From CAYVMN01 sp964452575 (lineage in GTDB: Bacteria; Desulfobacterota; DSM-4660; Desulfatiglandales; Desulfatiglandaceae), in contig CAYVMN010000038.1 of NCBI GenBank assembly GCA_964452575.1, forward strand, positions 1 through 25,735: a DNA stretch of 25,735 nt, written 5' to 3'. Positions 7,884 through 15,865 of the stretch are shown here, in pieces. The notes beneath the pieces are model-generated. The model was not told where the DNA came from. It was given only the letters and a program-made list of their open reading frames with translations, and made no database searches. Made by a program: the position numbers and the translations under genes. Numbering within the stretch: position 1 is the stretch's first letter; every line of letters begins with the position of its first letter.

Positions 7884-9860
7884 ATGTACGGGAAAGTCCT
7901 CCGAGTGGATCTGACCAAAGAAACCGCGACCAGTGGACCCATTCCTGCAAAGGCCATTAAAAGGTTTCTCGGTGCCCAGGGAGTGAATGACTGGTTACTC
8001 TGGGAACATTTCCTTACCGTAGATCCAAAAATCGACCCTCTGAGCCCGGAAAATGTCCTCATCATTGGGCTGGGACCCCTCGGTGGAACCACCTTTGGCA
8101 TGGGGAGCAAGACAAAGTTCACGTTCAAGGGCCCGGCCTACAACATGTTTGGAGATTCAGTGGCCGGCGGGTCCTTTGGCCCGATGTTGCGCTGGGCCGG
8201 TTACGATCATCTTGTCATAACGGGTAGAGCCAGACGACCGGTCTATCTTTACATACATAACGAACACGTGGAACTCCGCGATGCAGCCGGGCTCTCCGGG
8301 TTGGGCGCACGAAAGACCCATCAGGCCATTAGAAAGGAATTGAACGACGAGGAGGTGGAGACGGCCTGCATTGGCCCTGCGGGGGAAAATCTCGTGACCT
8401 TTGCGAGCATTACTACGAGCGGCTGGCGGGCCGCCGGACGGTGTGGGGCCGGGGCGGTGATGGGATCCAAGAACCTCAAGGCCGTTGCCGTCAAAGGCAC
8501 CAAGGGTATAGAGGCCTCCGATCCGGAGGCATTCTTCCGGCTCTCCAGGGAAATGATCGATCACATCCACACGCTTCCTGTGGTGGAAAACTTCACGGTC
8601 AGTGGTGGGACACTTACCGCTGTGGAACTCTACGATACGATTGGCAGCAACCCTTGGAAATATTTCAGAGGGATCGTAAATCCCCCTGGTGTCCGTGAAA
8701 AGCTCACCGGGAAGGCCTACTGTTCCCTTTTCAAACCAAGGTTTGTAGCCTGTTCCCCGGGCTGTTCCACGGTTTGTACCGCCGTCCATCAGATTCGAGG
8801 AGATGAAACAGCCCTGGCCTCAAGATACCAGGGAACCGGCGAAAAACCTGAGTACCTGGCGGTGGCAACTGTGGGTTCTTTGTGCGCCATACCGGATTAT
8901 GCGGCAATCAGTCATTTCTACCAGATTTCTAACGCTTACGCCCTGGATTTCTTGGAGGTGGGAAACATCTGCGCATTGATCATGAACTTGCGTGAAATAG
9001 GTGTTGTAACGGATCGAGATGTTCGGGAATGGATGGGAGAACCGGTCCGTTTTGAGTGGGGCAATGTGGAGGCCCTTGAAAATGTCATGGACGCCATCGT
9101 TTTCCAGCGTAACGAGCTGGGAAAGATCTTTCAGGGGGGCCTGTATAAGGGGGTAAAGCGCCTTGAACAGGTTAAAGGAATACCCCTCTTAAAGTATTGC
9201 GCCTATGGTAAGGGTGGTGCTGTTCTCAACGAAGAATCTCGCCCCTTCTGCGCCTGGATGACCAATCACGCGGTATCCTCCAGGGGCTGTTGCCATATGA
9301 GAGCTGTCACCATGGTCGACAAAATGGGTCTGACCGAGGTCTCTAAGGCATTGCTGGGGAGCGAGGATGCAGCGAAACGATTTGTTCCCGATCTCAAAGG
9401 GGCCCTCTCAGCAATAAGTGAACACATCGTAGCAGCCTATAACTGCATGGGGGTATGCATTCTGGTGGCCTGTTTTGACCCCATAAACCTGCCCCCTGGC
9501 TGTCATGCTGCGGCCTATACGGCCATAACCGGCATTCCCATCACCCCGGAAGAGATCTACCTGGCGGGTAGACGCGTCTCCAACCTGGAAAAGGCATTTA
9601 ACAGCCGCCTGGGTTACACTCGAAAGGACGATACAGTATGTGAGCGCTGGTTAAAAGAGCCCCTCAAAGAGCCCGGCCCGACACCGGCTGGTATCAAGGC
9701 TGCCGACTATCTTGACCATACCCTGACCGAATACTATATGTGGCAGGGGTGGGATCCGGATACGGGCCTTCAAAGGCGAGAGACCCTAGAAATGTTAGAC
9801 CTAGAGGATGTAGCGGACGTCCTGGAGAAGGAGGGCTGCCTGGCAGACATCCCAGGCTGA
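7884..9860 (+). CDS. Aldehyde:ferredoxin oxidoreductase family protein (tungsten type)
   Basis: The 658-aa protein starts MYGKVLRVDLTKET and shows the AOR N-domain (GGTTFGMGSKTKFTFKGP, AGGSFGPMLRWAGYDHLVI) and the central tungstopterin-binding region (CIGPAGENLVTFASI, RCGAGAVMGSKNLKA). A cysteine cluster ACSPGCSTVC (about 288) and a late CMGVC fit ligands for the [4Fe-4S] cluster next to the cofactor. The first spacing is CX3C rather than the CX2C of the Pyrococcus enzyme. Members oxidise aldehydes to acids with ferredoxin as acceptor, or reduce acids in reverse. The substrate is not evident. GAGGTG at 7872-7877 points to the ATG at 7884 rather than a GTG at 7875. It forms an operon with the ferredoxin subunit upstream. 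Confidence 0.92.
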   Translation: MYGKVLRVDLTKETATSGPIPAKAIKRFLGAQGVNDWLLWEHFLTVDPKIDPLSPENVLIIGLGPLGGTTFGMGSKTKFTFKGPAYNMFGDSVAGGSFGPMLRWAGYDHLVITGRARRPVYLYIHNEHVELRDAAGLSGLGARKTHQAIRKELNDEEVETACIGPAGENLVTFASITTSGWRAAGRCGAGAVMGSKNLKAVAVKGTKGIEASDPEAFFRLSREMIDHIHTLPVVENFTVSGGTLTAVELYDTIGSNPWKYFRGIVNPPGVREKLTGKAYCSLFKPRFVACSPGCSTVCTAVHQIRGDETALASRYQGTGEKPEYLAVATVGSLCAIPDYAAISHFYQISNAYALDFLEVGNICALIMNLREIGVVTDRDVREWMGEPVRFEWGNVEALENVMDAIVFQRNELGKIFQGGLYKGVKRLEQVKGIPLLKYCAYGKGGAVLNEESRPFCAWMTNHAVSSRGCCHMRAVTMVDKMGLTEVSKALLGSEDAAKRFVPDLKGALSAISEHIVAAYNCMGVCILVACFDPINLPPGCHAAAYTAITGIPITPEEIYLAGRRVSNLEKAFNSRLGYTRKDDTVCERWLKEPLKEPGPTPAGIKAADYLDHTLTEYYMWQGWDPDTGLQRRETLEMLDLEDVADVLEKEGCLADIPG

Positions 9861-9887
9861 CGGGGATAAAGCCGCAGCATTTAGAGT

Positions 9888-9916
9888 TTTCAATTTGTTC
9901 TGAGATGGCTTATAAT
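9888..9916 (+). promoter_or_regulatory. Candidate sigma-70 promoter for the malic enzyme gene
   Basis: A consensus TATAAT at 9911-9916 lies 17 nt after a weak TTTCAA at 9888-9893, in the only gap between the oxidoreductase and the malic enzyme. Only the -10 box is strong. Confidence 0.4.
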
Positions 9917-9959
9917 AGAATCCTTTTAGGTCATAATCGCCTTTGGAGACCTCAGGGTT

Positions 9960-11669
9960 GTGGAAAGAGAGATAGTCGAATCCGGCCGGAAAAAGAGAAG
10001 AAATGGCGAAGAAACGATAGTGGCAGGAACTAGCGCCGGCCACCATCTTTTACCCGGGGGCGCTGACCTGCTCAATGATCCTGTCCTGAACAAGGGACTT
10101 GCCTTTACACAAGAAGAGCGCGAGTTGCTAGGCCTTCGAGGGCTATTGCCGCCCCGTATCGTCCCCCTGGAGATGCAGGCTCAGCGCATCATGGAAAACG
10201 TTCGAGCCCAATCCACGGATCTGAATAAATACATTTATATGATGGCCCTCCACGATCGAAACCGGACCCTTTTCTACAAGGTCCTTTCAGACAATATTGG
10301 GGAGTTGATGCCGGTCATATACACACCGACCGTGGGGAAGGCCTGCCAGATGTACGCCCATATCTATCAGCGACCGCGTGGGATTTTCATCTCCGATAAA
10401 GACAGGGGAAGCATACCGGATCTTTTGAGGAATTGGCCGCATAAAGATGTGCGGATTATTGTGGTTACCGACGGAGAGAGGATCCTCGGTTTGGGAGATC
10501 TGGGTGCAGACGGTATGGGTATCCCTGTGGGAAAGCTTGCACTCTACTCGGCCTGCGCCGGCATTCACCCAGCGTATGGCCTGCCCGTGACCCTTGATGT
10601 GGGGACTGAGAATGAGAGTCTCTTGAATGATCCGCTTTACATCGGGACAAAACAGCGGCGTTTGCGAGGAGGACCCTATGATGATCTGGTCAAAGAGTTC
10701 GTCTCGGCGGTTCAGGATGTCTTCCCCAGTGCCCTTATTCAATTTGAAGATTTTGCCGCCAAGAATGCATTTCGGCTTCTGAGGAAATATAGGGACCGAA
10801 TCTGCATGTTTAACGACGACATCCAGGGCACGGCCGCCGTGGCCCTGGCTGGACTGTTTTCCTCCCTTCGCATCAGGGGTGGCGGGCTGGCGGATCAGAA
10901 GGTCCTGTTCCTGGGTGCTGGAGAGGCGGGCACCGGGATCGGAGATCTGATTATGAACGCCATGATGGATGAAGGGCTGCCTGAACAGCAGGCGCGAAAC
11001 CGCTGCTGGTTCGTAGATTCCAGGGGACTGGTGGTAAAATCCCGGAAAGACCTGGCGGAACACAAGATTCCTTACGCACAGGACTACGAGCCGCTTCCAG
11101 ATTTTCTTTCGGCTGTTGAATCATTGAGGCCTACGGCCATCATCGGAGTCTCCGGGAAACCGGCCACCTTCACCAGGCCTGTGCTGGAGGCCATGGCACG
11201 GCTCAATGAACGGCCGATGGTTTTTGCCCTTTCAAATCCAACATCACAGTCTGAATGCACCGCAGAGGAGGCCTATGCCTGGACCCAAGGCCGCGCCATC
11301 TTTGCCAGCGGCAGCCCCTTCGAACCGATCACCCTCTTTGGAAAGACCTTTGTCCCCGCCCAGGGCAACAATGTCTATATCTTTCCTGGCGTGGGGCTTG
11401 GGGTTCTTGTCTCCAGAGCAAGGCATATCACGGATGAAATGTTTCTCGCTGCCGCGAAGGCGCTGGCCCGTCAGGTATCAGAGGCCGATCTGGCGGAAGG
11501 GCGCATTTACCCACCAGTAATCAAAATCAGAGATGTCTCTGCCGCCATCGCCGAGGCCGTTGCTGAAGTGGCTTACAAGCGGTGCCTTGCAGTGGAGCCC
11601 CGGCCCGAAGATCTCTCAACCCTCATCCTCTCTCGAATGTATGAACCAAAATACGAAAGTTACATCTAA
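9960..11669 (+). CDS. NAD-dependent malic enzyme (malate dehydrogenase, decarboxylating)
   Basis: This 569-aa member of the long malic enzyme family (SfcA/MaeA type) decarboxylates malate to pyruvate with NAD+ in the cytoplasm. Visible motifs are ELMPVIYTPTVGKACQ (N-domain with the catalytic Tyr), VVTDGERILGLGDLGADGMG, FEDFAAKNAFRLL with FNDDIQGTAAVALAGL (metal-binding acids and NAD site), the nucleotide loop VLFLGAGEAGTGIG, and FALSNPTSQSECTAEEAY. Length is as usual for the family. The GTG at 9960 gives an N-terminal extension of about 25 residues before the conserved LNKGLAFT. The ribosome site is weak, and a GTG at 10020 is another possible start. With fumarase (20.0 kb) it could form part of a C4-acid route. 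Confidence 0.93.
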   Translation: MEREIVESGRKKRRNGEETIVAGTSAGHHLLPGGADLLNDPVLNKGLAFTQEERELLGLRGLLPPRIVPLEMQAQRIMENVRAQSTDLNKYIYMMALHDRNRTLFYKVLSDNIGELMPVIYTPTVGKACQMYAHIYQRPRGIFISDKDRGSIPDLLRNWPHKDVRIIVVTDGERILGLGDLGADGMGIPVGKLALYSACAGIHPAYGLPVTLDVGTENESLLNDPLYIGTKQRRLRGGPYDDLVKEFVSAVQDVFPSALIQFEDFAAKNAFRLLRKYRDRICMFNDDIQGTAAVALAGLFSSLRIRGGGLADQKVLFLGAGEAGTGIGDLIMNAMMDEGLPEQQARNRCWFVDSRGLVVKSRKDLAEHKIPYAQDYEPLPDFLSAVESLRPTAIIGVSGKPATFTRPVLEAMARLNERPMVFALSNPTSQSECTAEEAYAWTQGRAIFASGSPFEPITLFGKTFVPAQGNNVYIFPGVGLGVLVSRARHITDEMFLAAAKALARQVSEADLAEGRIYPPVIKIRDVSAAIAEAVAEVAYKRCLAVEPRPEDLSTLILSRMYEPKYESYI

Positions 11670-11690
11670 GAGGATTGAAGTTCCTGCTTC

Positions 11691-11877
11691 CTATTTATAT
11701 TCATCAGTGTTCAGGGTGAGTCCGGTAATGTGGGGCTTGTAAGCCGATGACTGGTTTTGCCAGTCAAGGAAATGCCTTTCCATCTTGTGGCGGTCATAGC
11801 TGGTCAGGTCCAAAGGGGTTAACAAGCGGGTCGCACTTGGAAAAATCACCGGCCCTGAAACCCACGGTAAGGGCCAT
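11691..11877 (-). pseudogene. Protein-like remnant downstream of cooS, frameshifted
   Basis: On the minus strand one frame reads IDPAMALTVGFRAGDFSKCD from about 11877. Another reads LDLTSYDRHKMERHFLDWQ and then YKPHITGLTLNT to a TAG at 11691-11693. Both look like real protein but lie in different frames, as expected of a decayed 3' gene end. I do not recognise the family. The evidence is only composition and protein-like character, and hairpins at 11734-11766 overlap it. Confidence 0.3.
11734..11766. repeat. Two adjacent small hairpins between convergent genes
   Basis: GGCTT-GT-AAGCC (11734-11745) and TGACTGG-TTTTG-CCAGTCA (11748-11766) lie between the 3' ends of the malic enzyme and cooS genes. 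Neither is followed by a clear T-run, but they could act in ending or stabilising either transcript. Confidence 0.4.
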
Positions 11878-11913
11878 GGCCGGATCGATTTCTTAGGAGG
11901 ACAATTGTGTTAC

Positions 11914-13893
11914 TTACGCTGCCTCCAGTTTTTGCCTGTCGGCCATATCCATAAGAACCCGCTCTCTGGCCTTGTCGATCCCGAGGGCCTTTCTCTTCTT
12001 ATCGATATGTTGGATGATCATTTGCGCCATCTCGTGAGGATCGGTCGCAAAGCCCCATTTTCCGAATCCCATCTCTTCCAGCCCCTCGAAGAGAAGCCTG
12101 TAAAATTTGGTTTCTTTCACAATTGGGAAGGTAACTCCAAAGACGGTAAAGACACCGGATGCCACAAAGTACTGGCCGATGCAGACGGCCTTTTCGCTCA
12201 TCCATTCGGGGGCCGCTCCTGCAACCGGCAGATCTGCAATACTGTCGCCCAGACCGCCGGTTCGGACCATCTCTGAACAGGCGATCAGTATTCGGCTATT
12301 ATCCACACAGGAGCCGCAGCCAAGAACGGGTGGCATACCCACCGCCTCACAGACCTCCCGGAGTCCGGATCCAGCCATGTGGGCTGCCTCCGGTTTATAG
12401 AAACCAGCCTTTGCAAGCGCTATCTGGGAACATCCTGTCTGTACTACGAGTACATCGTTCCTTATCAATTCCTTGACCAGCTCTACATGGACCCAGTCCT
12501 GCTTGACCCGTGGATTTGTGCACCCGACCACGCCGGCAACTCCCCGAATTCGGCCATTAATGATGTTCTCGTTGAGGGGAGTGTAAGACTCCCTGAAGGT
12601 CCCTCCCAACATATAGTTGATGTATTCGTGTGAAAAGCCATGAATCCCAATGTTCCTAATGTTGGGTATTTCGATAGGCATTTTCCGGTTCTTGAAACGA
12701 ACGATCGCATTTTCGACGATTGCGTCTGTGCAGTCTCTAGGCTCGTGCTCCTTGAGCTCGATGTGTTCAACGCCCTCAATCCGGCAACGCTGGTTGGTGG
12801 TGAATAGCTTCGTACCATAACACTCTGCAACCTTGGCCAAACCCTGTTTGATGCACTGGACATCCACGCCCATGGCGTCCACCGCGCCGGTTACGAGCAC
12901 TGCCTCGGTGGACATGAAATTGCCGACATGAGGGACACCGTGCCTAACCAATACCTCTGCTCCCGAGCAGCACATGCCGACCAAATTTATCCCTTTAGCG
13001 CCTGCATCCTTGGCGGCTTGGACGAGTGTCGGATCATTTACCGAGTCGAGCATAGATTCGAACAGATTGGGTTCATGGCCATGAATGATGATATTTACCT
13101 CGTCCTTCTTTAGACAGCCCATATTCACCTCAGCGCGGACCGGCATGGGGGTCCCGAAGAGGATGTCAGATATCTCTGTCGCCACCATGGATCCGCCCCA
13201 GCCGTCTGCCAGGGCCGTGCGGCTGCACTGCTTAATCAGATTTTCGTAATCCTGGTCCACACCCATGTGCGTTCGGTGGGAGAGCTCCATAATTTCCCTC
13301 ATCGCGCCGCGTGGAACCACGCCCTGCTTTCGCCAGGTTTCCAGGGTCTTTTCAGGCACCCTTTTGGCAAAAGGGATTTCCCCCTCGACCTGGGTATAGG
13401 TATGCTCAAGTTCTTTGTAAAGGTCTATGGCGATCTCATTTGTGTCTCGGCCTTCCACATCAATGCCAATTGACCGTGCTACCTCCTCCAGCTTTATCGG
13501 GTCTTTAATCGAGTAGTCTTTGATGCTTCCATTAACTACCTCTCTGAAAAGATCGAGCATGCTCATTCCGTGATCGGTGTGGGCCGCTCCACCGCACGCA
13601 ACCATGCGCCCGAAGTTCCTGGACATGATCGTGTCTATGGTTGCGCCACATACCCCAACCTTGCCATATGGATCTTTTGAACTCAACCGACACGGTCCCA
13701 TGGCGCAGTGTTTACAGCAGGCCGATTCAACTCCGATGGGGCAGGCCTTCATGGTTGCAGCCCGGTGAAAGGCAGTCTCCACCCCATCTCTTTCTGCCTT
13801 TTCAAGCATCTGTGCTGTGGCATCGCAGATGGTCACATCTCTTATATTCAATTTTCTTGACTCCAACTTCCCTTCCTTCTTTACTTCTTCCAT
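11914..13893 (-). CDS. cooS: Anaerobic Ni-Fe carbon monoxide dehydrogenase catalytic subunit
   Basis: The 659-aa monofunctional enzyme oxidises CO to CO2 with ferredoxin-type acceptors in the cytoplasm. The N-terminal CPIGVESACCKHCAMGPCR region and the following GVCG supply the B and D cluster cysteines. C-cluster ligands are all visible: His in IHGHEPNLFES, then Cys in GMCCSGAEVLVRHG, VDVQCIKQG, VVGCTNPR, VVQTGCSQIA and GCGSCVDNSRI. The catalytic Lys region PEWMSEKA is present. AGGAGGGG precedes the ATG. No CooC nickel-insertion ATPase, CooF ferredoxin or acetyl-CoA synthase genes are in the window. Its place downstream of rubrerythrins and superoxide reductase recalls CODH-IV of Carboxydothermus, which has been linked to oxidative stress. 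Confidence 0.96.
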   Translation of the reverse strand: MEEVKKEGKLESRKLNIRDVTICDATAQMLEKAERDGVETAFHRAATMKACPIGVESACCKHCAMGPCRLSSKDPYGKVGVCGATIDTIMSRNFGRMVACGGAAHTDHGMSMLDLFREVVNGSIKDYSIKDPIKLEEVARSIGIDVEGRDTNEIAIDLYKELEHTYTQVEGEIPFAKRVPEKTLETWRKQGVVPRGAMREIMELSHRTHMGVDQDYENLIKQCSRTALADGWGGSMVATEISDILFGTPMPVRAEVNMGCLKKDEVNIIIHGHEPNLFESMLDSVNDPTLVQAAKDAGAKGINLVGMCCSGAEVLVRHGVPHVGNFMSTEAVLVTGAVDAMGVDVQCIKQGLAKVAECYGTKLFTTNQRCRIEGVEHIELKEHEPRDCTDAIVENAIVRFKNRKMPIEIPNIRNIGIHGFSHEYINYMLGGTFRESYTPLNENIINGRIRGVAGVVGCTNPRVKQDWVHVELVKELIRNDVLVVQTGCSQIALAKAGFYKPEAAHMAGSGLREVCEAVGMPPVLGCGSCVDNSRILIACSEMVRTGGLGDSIADLPVAGAAPEWMSEKAVCIGQYFVASGVFTVFGVTFPIVKETKFYRLLFEGLEEMGFGKWGFATDPHEMAQMIIQHIDKKRKALGIDKARERVLMDMADRQKLEAA

Positions 13894-13925
13894 AACCCCT
13901 CCTGCCGAGAGAATCGTTTCTAAAT

Positions 13926-13938
13926 AGTAACTGTTACT
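13926..13938. promoter_or_regulatory. Palindrome upstream of cooS, candidate operator
   Basis: AGTAAC-T-GTTACT is a perfect 13-bp palindrome in the 63-nt gap between the DUF4177-like gene and cooS, about 33 bp before the cooS start. It does not match the FNR, Rex, HcpR or CooA consensus. It could be a site for an unknown regulator. Confidence 0.4.
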
Positions 13939-13956
13939 GCTAAGTTGAAAAAATTT

Positions 13957-14181
13957 TTACGCTTCTCGCCTCCAGATGCAGACTACCCCATCCTTACCAA
14001 AAAATAGCTGAACCAATTCCCACCCTTCAGAACCCCTCTCATTTAGGATATCTCGAAGGACATCCATCTGGCTGCCGGTCAGCTGTTCGTAATTACATTC
14101 ACCTTGATCGGTACAAAAATAGACCATTTGGATAAATTGATTAGCGGGATGTTTAGTAATATCGTATTCAAATTCTTTCAT
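13957..14181 (-). CDS. DUF4177-like small protein (74 aa)
   Basis: The protein begins MKEFEYDITKHPANQF and ends with the pattern ILNERGSEGWELVQLFFGKDGVV followed by an arginine-rich finish (rendered here in parts: LNERGSEGWELV, VCIWRREA). This is the typical signature of DUF4177-type small alpha/beta proteins of unknown function. AAGGTGAG precedes the ATG. The start overlaps the stop of the broken flavodoxin frame (ATGA), so the two were translationally coupled. It sits between the oxygen-defence genes and cooS and is probably co-transcribed with them. Confidence 0.7.
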   Translation of the reverse strand: MKEFEYDITKHPANQFIQMVYFCTDQGECNYEQLTGSQMDVLRDILNERGSEGWELVQLFFGKDGVVCIWRREA

Positions 14182-14420
14182 TTGCTCACCTTCTTGAAAA
14201 ACCTATCCCTTCCTCGGAACGGCGGCCTCTTTTCTAGGCCCCAGCCTCTAGGGCACACTGGGTAAAATCTATGTGCCATATCCAGGGCAATTATAGGGTC
14301 GATCGAATTCAACTGAAAGATCCCCTTTTCTTTTTGGAAACGAATCCCTTCTGCAATCAATTCAGCGATGCCCTTTGTCTAGCAGGTCCTTGTGGCATAT
14401 ATTACCAGCGCCTTTGCCAT
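14178..14420 (-). pseudogene. Flavodoxin remnant with early stop codon
   Basis: From the ATG at 14420 the frame reads MAKALVIYATRTC, a TAG stop, then TKGIAELIAEGIRFQ. The first part matches the FMN phosphate loop of flavodoxins (IYAT-R-T-G-x-T) followed by helix 1 (IAELIAEGI). The usual GGC CAG pair at the loop appears as TGC TAG, so two point changes explain both the lost Gly and the stop. After about 30 residues the flavodoxin pattern ends and the frame runs on, with no recognisable sequence, to a TGA that overlaps the next start. A complete flavodoxin has about 140 residues, so a large part is also missing. It was probably an electron carrier of this cluster. Confidence 0.7.
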
Positions 14421-14438
14421 GATCAGACCCCTTTAAAG

Positions 14439-14618
14439 CTACTCTTCTTCTATTTCCACCTTGCCCTTTATTTTGGTTCCGCAATGTGGACAAAGGATAT
14501 CAACCTCCTCCTCATTCCCGATAAACTTTTCCCTGAGTTTTTCCGGCCCAAGAAAACTGACATCACCACACGCACATGCCGGGCACTCTGCCCTTACACT
14601 ATATTTCCTCTTTGACAC
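14439..14618 (-). CDS. Small zinc-ribbon protein (59 aa)
   Basis: A GTG at 14618, preceded by GGAGG at a good distance, opens a frame with CPACACGDVSFLG and later ILCPHCGTKIKGKVEIEEE. Two CxxC knuckles about 27 residues apart would bind one zinc or iron, giving a small ribbon or rubredoxin-like protein. It is too short for many gene finders. It is embedded in the minus-strand cluster between the rubredoxin-like gene and the flavodoxin remnant. The function is unknown, and a redox or scaffold role is inferred from place only. Confidence 0.7.
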   Translation of the reverse strand: MSKRKYSVRAECPACACGDVSFLGPEKLREKFIGNEEEVDILCPHCGTKIKGKVEIEEE

Positions 14619-14726
14619 TTTCGGCCCTCCTCTCTTGCCCTGGCATTATCGCCCCCACCTCTTACCTGCAAATTGCGGAGCCTCTGGGGGCGTTCAGAAA
14701 ACACCTAAACCTTCAGCAAATTGTAA

Positions 14727-14879
14727 TCATAATCGCTTATCAGATCCTGTCTGGCCGCAGTCAGGGATATAACAAGAAACATCCACGAATTCACACTTTT
14801 CTTTGCATGAAGGGCAAGTCTCAGGCGGTCTGTCTGCATGAAGCGCATATCCACATTTGCTGCATTTCCACTCTGCCAT
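14727..14879 (-). CDS. Rubredoxin-like protein (50 aa)
   Basis: The frame begins MAEWKCSKCGYALHADRPPE, followed by CPSCKEKCEFVDVSCYIPDC. The CxxCGY ... CPxC pattern is a rubredoxin-type iron site, and the extra cysteine-rich end (CEFVDVSCYIPDCG) is typical of small rubredoxin-like proteins common in sulfate reducers and relatives. AAAGGAGGTG just before the ATG is the strongest ribosome site in the cluster. It lies 25 nt downstream of the ferritin stop, so it is co-transcribed. The likely role is electron transfer to superoxide reductase or rubrerythrin, an inference from family and context. Confidence 0.85.
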   Translation of the reverse strand: MAEWKCSKCGYALHADRPPETCPSCKEKCEFVDVSCYIPDCGQTGSDKRL

Positions 14880-14904
14880 ACTATCCACCTCCTTTTTCTA
14901 GTGG

Positions 14905-15423
14905 TTAAGCCACGGGTTCTTGAGCAGGCGGCGTAAACACACGCTGCCCAAGTTCATTATCCAGCATAAACATACCGCCAGGGGCATCACCCATTAGCTT
15001 GAGTTTTTGGATTACAGTATTGACGCTATCCTCCTCTTCTACCTGCTCCGTCACGAACCACTGCAAGAAGATTTCGGTTGCATGGTCGCGCTCCTCCAAC
15101 GCGATTTCGACCAGGTTGTTTATGAGGCCAGTGACCTTTTGTTCGTGCTGATAGGCACTCTCGAAAACCTCCAATGGGGATTCCCACCCGCTTGGCGGAG
15201 TTTCAATTGCCGCCAGTTTGACCCGCCCGCCGCGATTATTGATAAAATCGTAGAATTTGACAGCGTGCAATAGTTCTTCCTGGGTTTGCACCCTCATCCA
15301 GTTCGCAAACCCTTTGAGATTGAGGGACTGAAAGTAGGCAGACATGGACAAATACAGGTAAGCAGAATACAATTCTGCATTCAGCTGATCATTCAAGGCC
15401 ATTCCCATCTTCTCACCAATCAT
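14905..15423 (-). CDS. ftnA: Ferritin (non-haem, FtnA type)
   Basis: The 172-aa four-helix ferritin oxidises Fe2+ and stores iron in a 24-subunit shell. Helix A carries LNAELYSAYLYLSMSAYF (ferroxidase Glu and Tyr), helix B has TQEELLHAVKFYDFINNRGG (Glu and His), helix C has EERDHATEIFLQWFVTEQVEEE, and the VFTPP tail is short. Length is normal. AAGGA precedes the ATG at 15423, which lies only 5 nt after the desulfoferrodoxin stop. In this setting it would keep free iron low during oxidative stress and limit Fenton chemistry. Confidence 0.93.
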   Translation of the reverse strand: MIGEKMGMALNDQLNAELYSAYLYLSMSAYFQSLNLKGFANWMRVQTQEELLHAVKFYDFINNRGGRVKLAAIETPPSGWESPLEVFESAYQHEQKVTGLINNLVEIALEERDHATEIFLQWFVTEQVEEEDSVNTVIQKLKLMGDAPGGMFMLDNELGQRVFTPPAQEPVA

Positions 15424-15428
15424 GGCGT

Positions 15429-15803
15429 TTATCCTTTCCAGTTACCGTGAAGGTTGCAATATGCCCGGGCTGTCACCTGGTCACCTTTAATCGCAAATGT
15501 TGCTTCAGGGGCCTGACCCGGCTTAAGAAACTCGATACAGGTCTTTCCACCTGAGGTAACTTCGATCCATTCAATGAAGTGTTTTTCCTCCATTGGATGG
15601 GCCACTGCCCCGACCTTTACCTTGACGCCTTCTGCGGTCTTTTCCTTAACAGGAACATGTTTTTCTTTGGCTGCATCCACCGTGTTTTCCTTCTGAAGCA
15701 CCATCGGTTTTCCGCAACACACCAATTCTCCCTTTCCCCCATGCAAGACCTCTGTGATATTGCCACACATTTCGCATTTATAAACTTCGAGTCTTTCAGC
15801 CAT
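15429..15803 (-). CDS. dfx: Desulfoferrodoxin (superoxide reductase, 2Fe type)
   Basis: The 124-aa protein has an N-terminal desulforedoxin domain (YKCEMCGNITEV with VCCGKPM, four Cys for centre I) and a C-terminal neelaredoxin domain. The latter shows VGAVAHPMEEKHFIEWIEV, which supplies His ligands, and ARAYCNLHGNWKG, which supplies the Cys and His of the active-site centre II. It reduces superoxide to peroxide without making oxygen. The start at 15803 (MAERLEVYKC) matches the family and follows GGGGGG at good spacing, while an in-frame ATG at 15827 lacks this support. Peroxide made here would be handled by the rubrerythrins next door. Confidence 0.95.
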   Translation of the reverse strand: MAERLEVYKCEMCGNITEVLHGGKGELVCCGKPMVLQKENTVDAAKEKHVPVKEKTAEGVKVKVGAVAHPMEEKHFIEWIEVTSGGKTCIEFLKPGQAPEATFAIKGDQVTARAYCNLHGNWKG

Positions 15804-15865
15804 TTTATTACCCCCCTTAGTGATCAAGTTTCAGTTGCATTTGAGTTCACAATAGATACACTTTG

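Noticed and set aside
8157..8789. 210-codon minus-strand ORF
   Set aside because: It is an antisense shadow of the aldehyde oxidoreductase gene, which has clear family motifs.
10287..11063. 258-codon minus-strand ORF
   Set aside because: It is an antisense shadow of the malic enzyme gene, with no recognisable domain.
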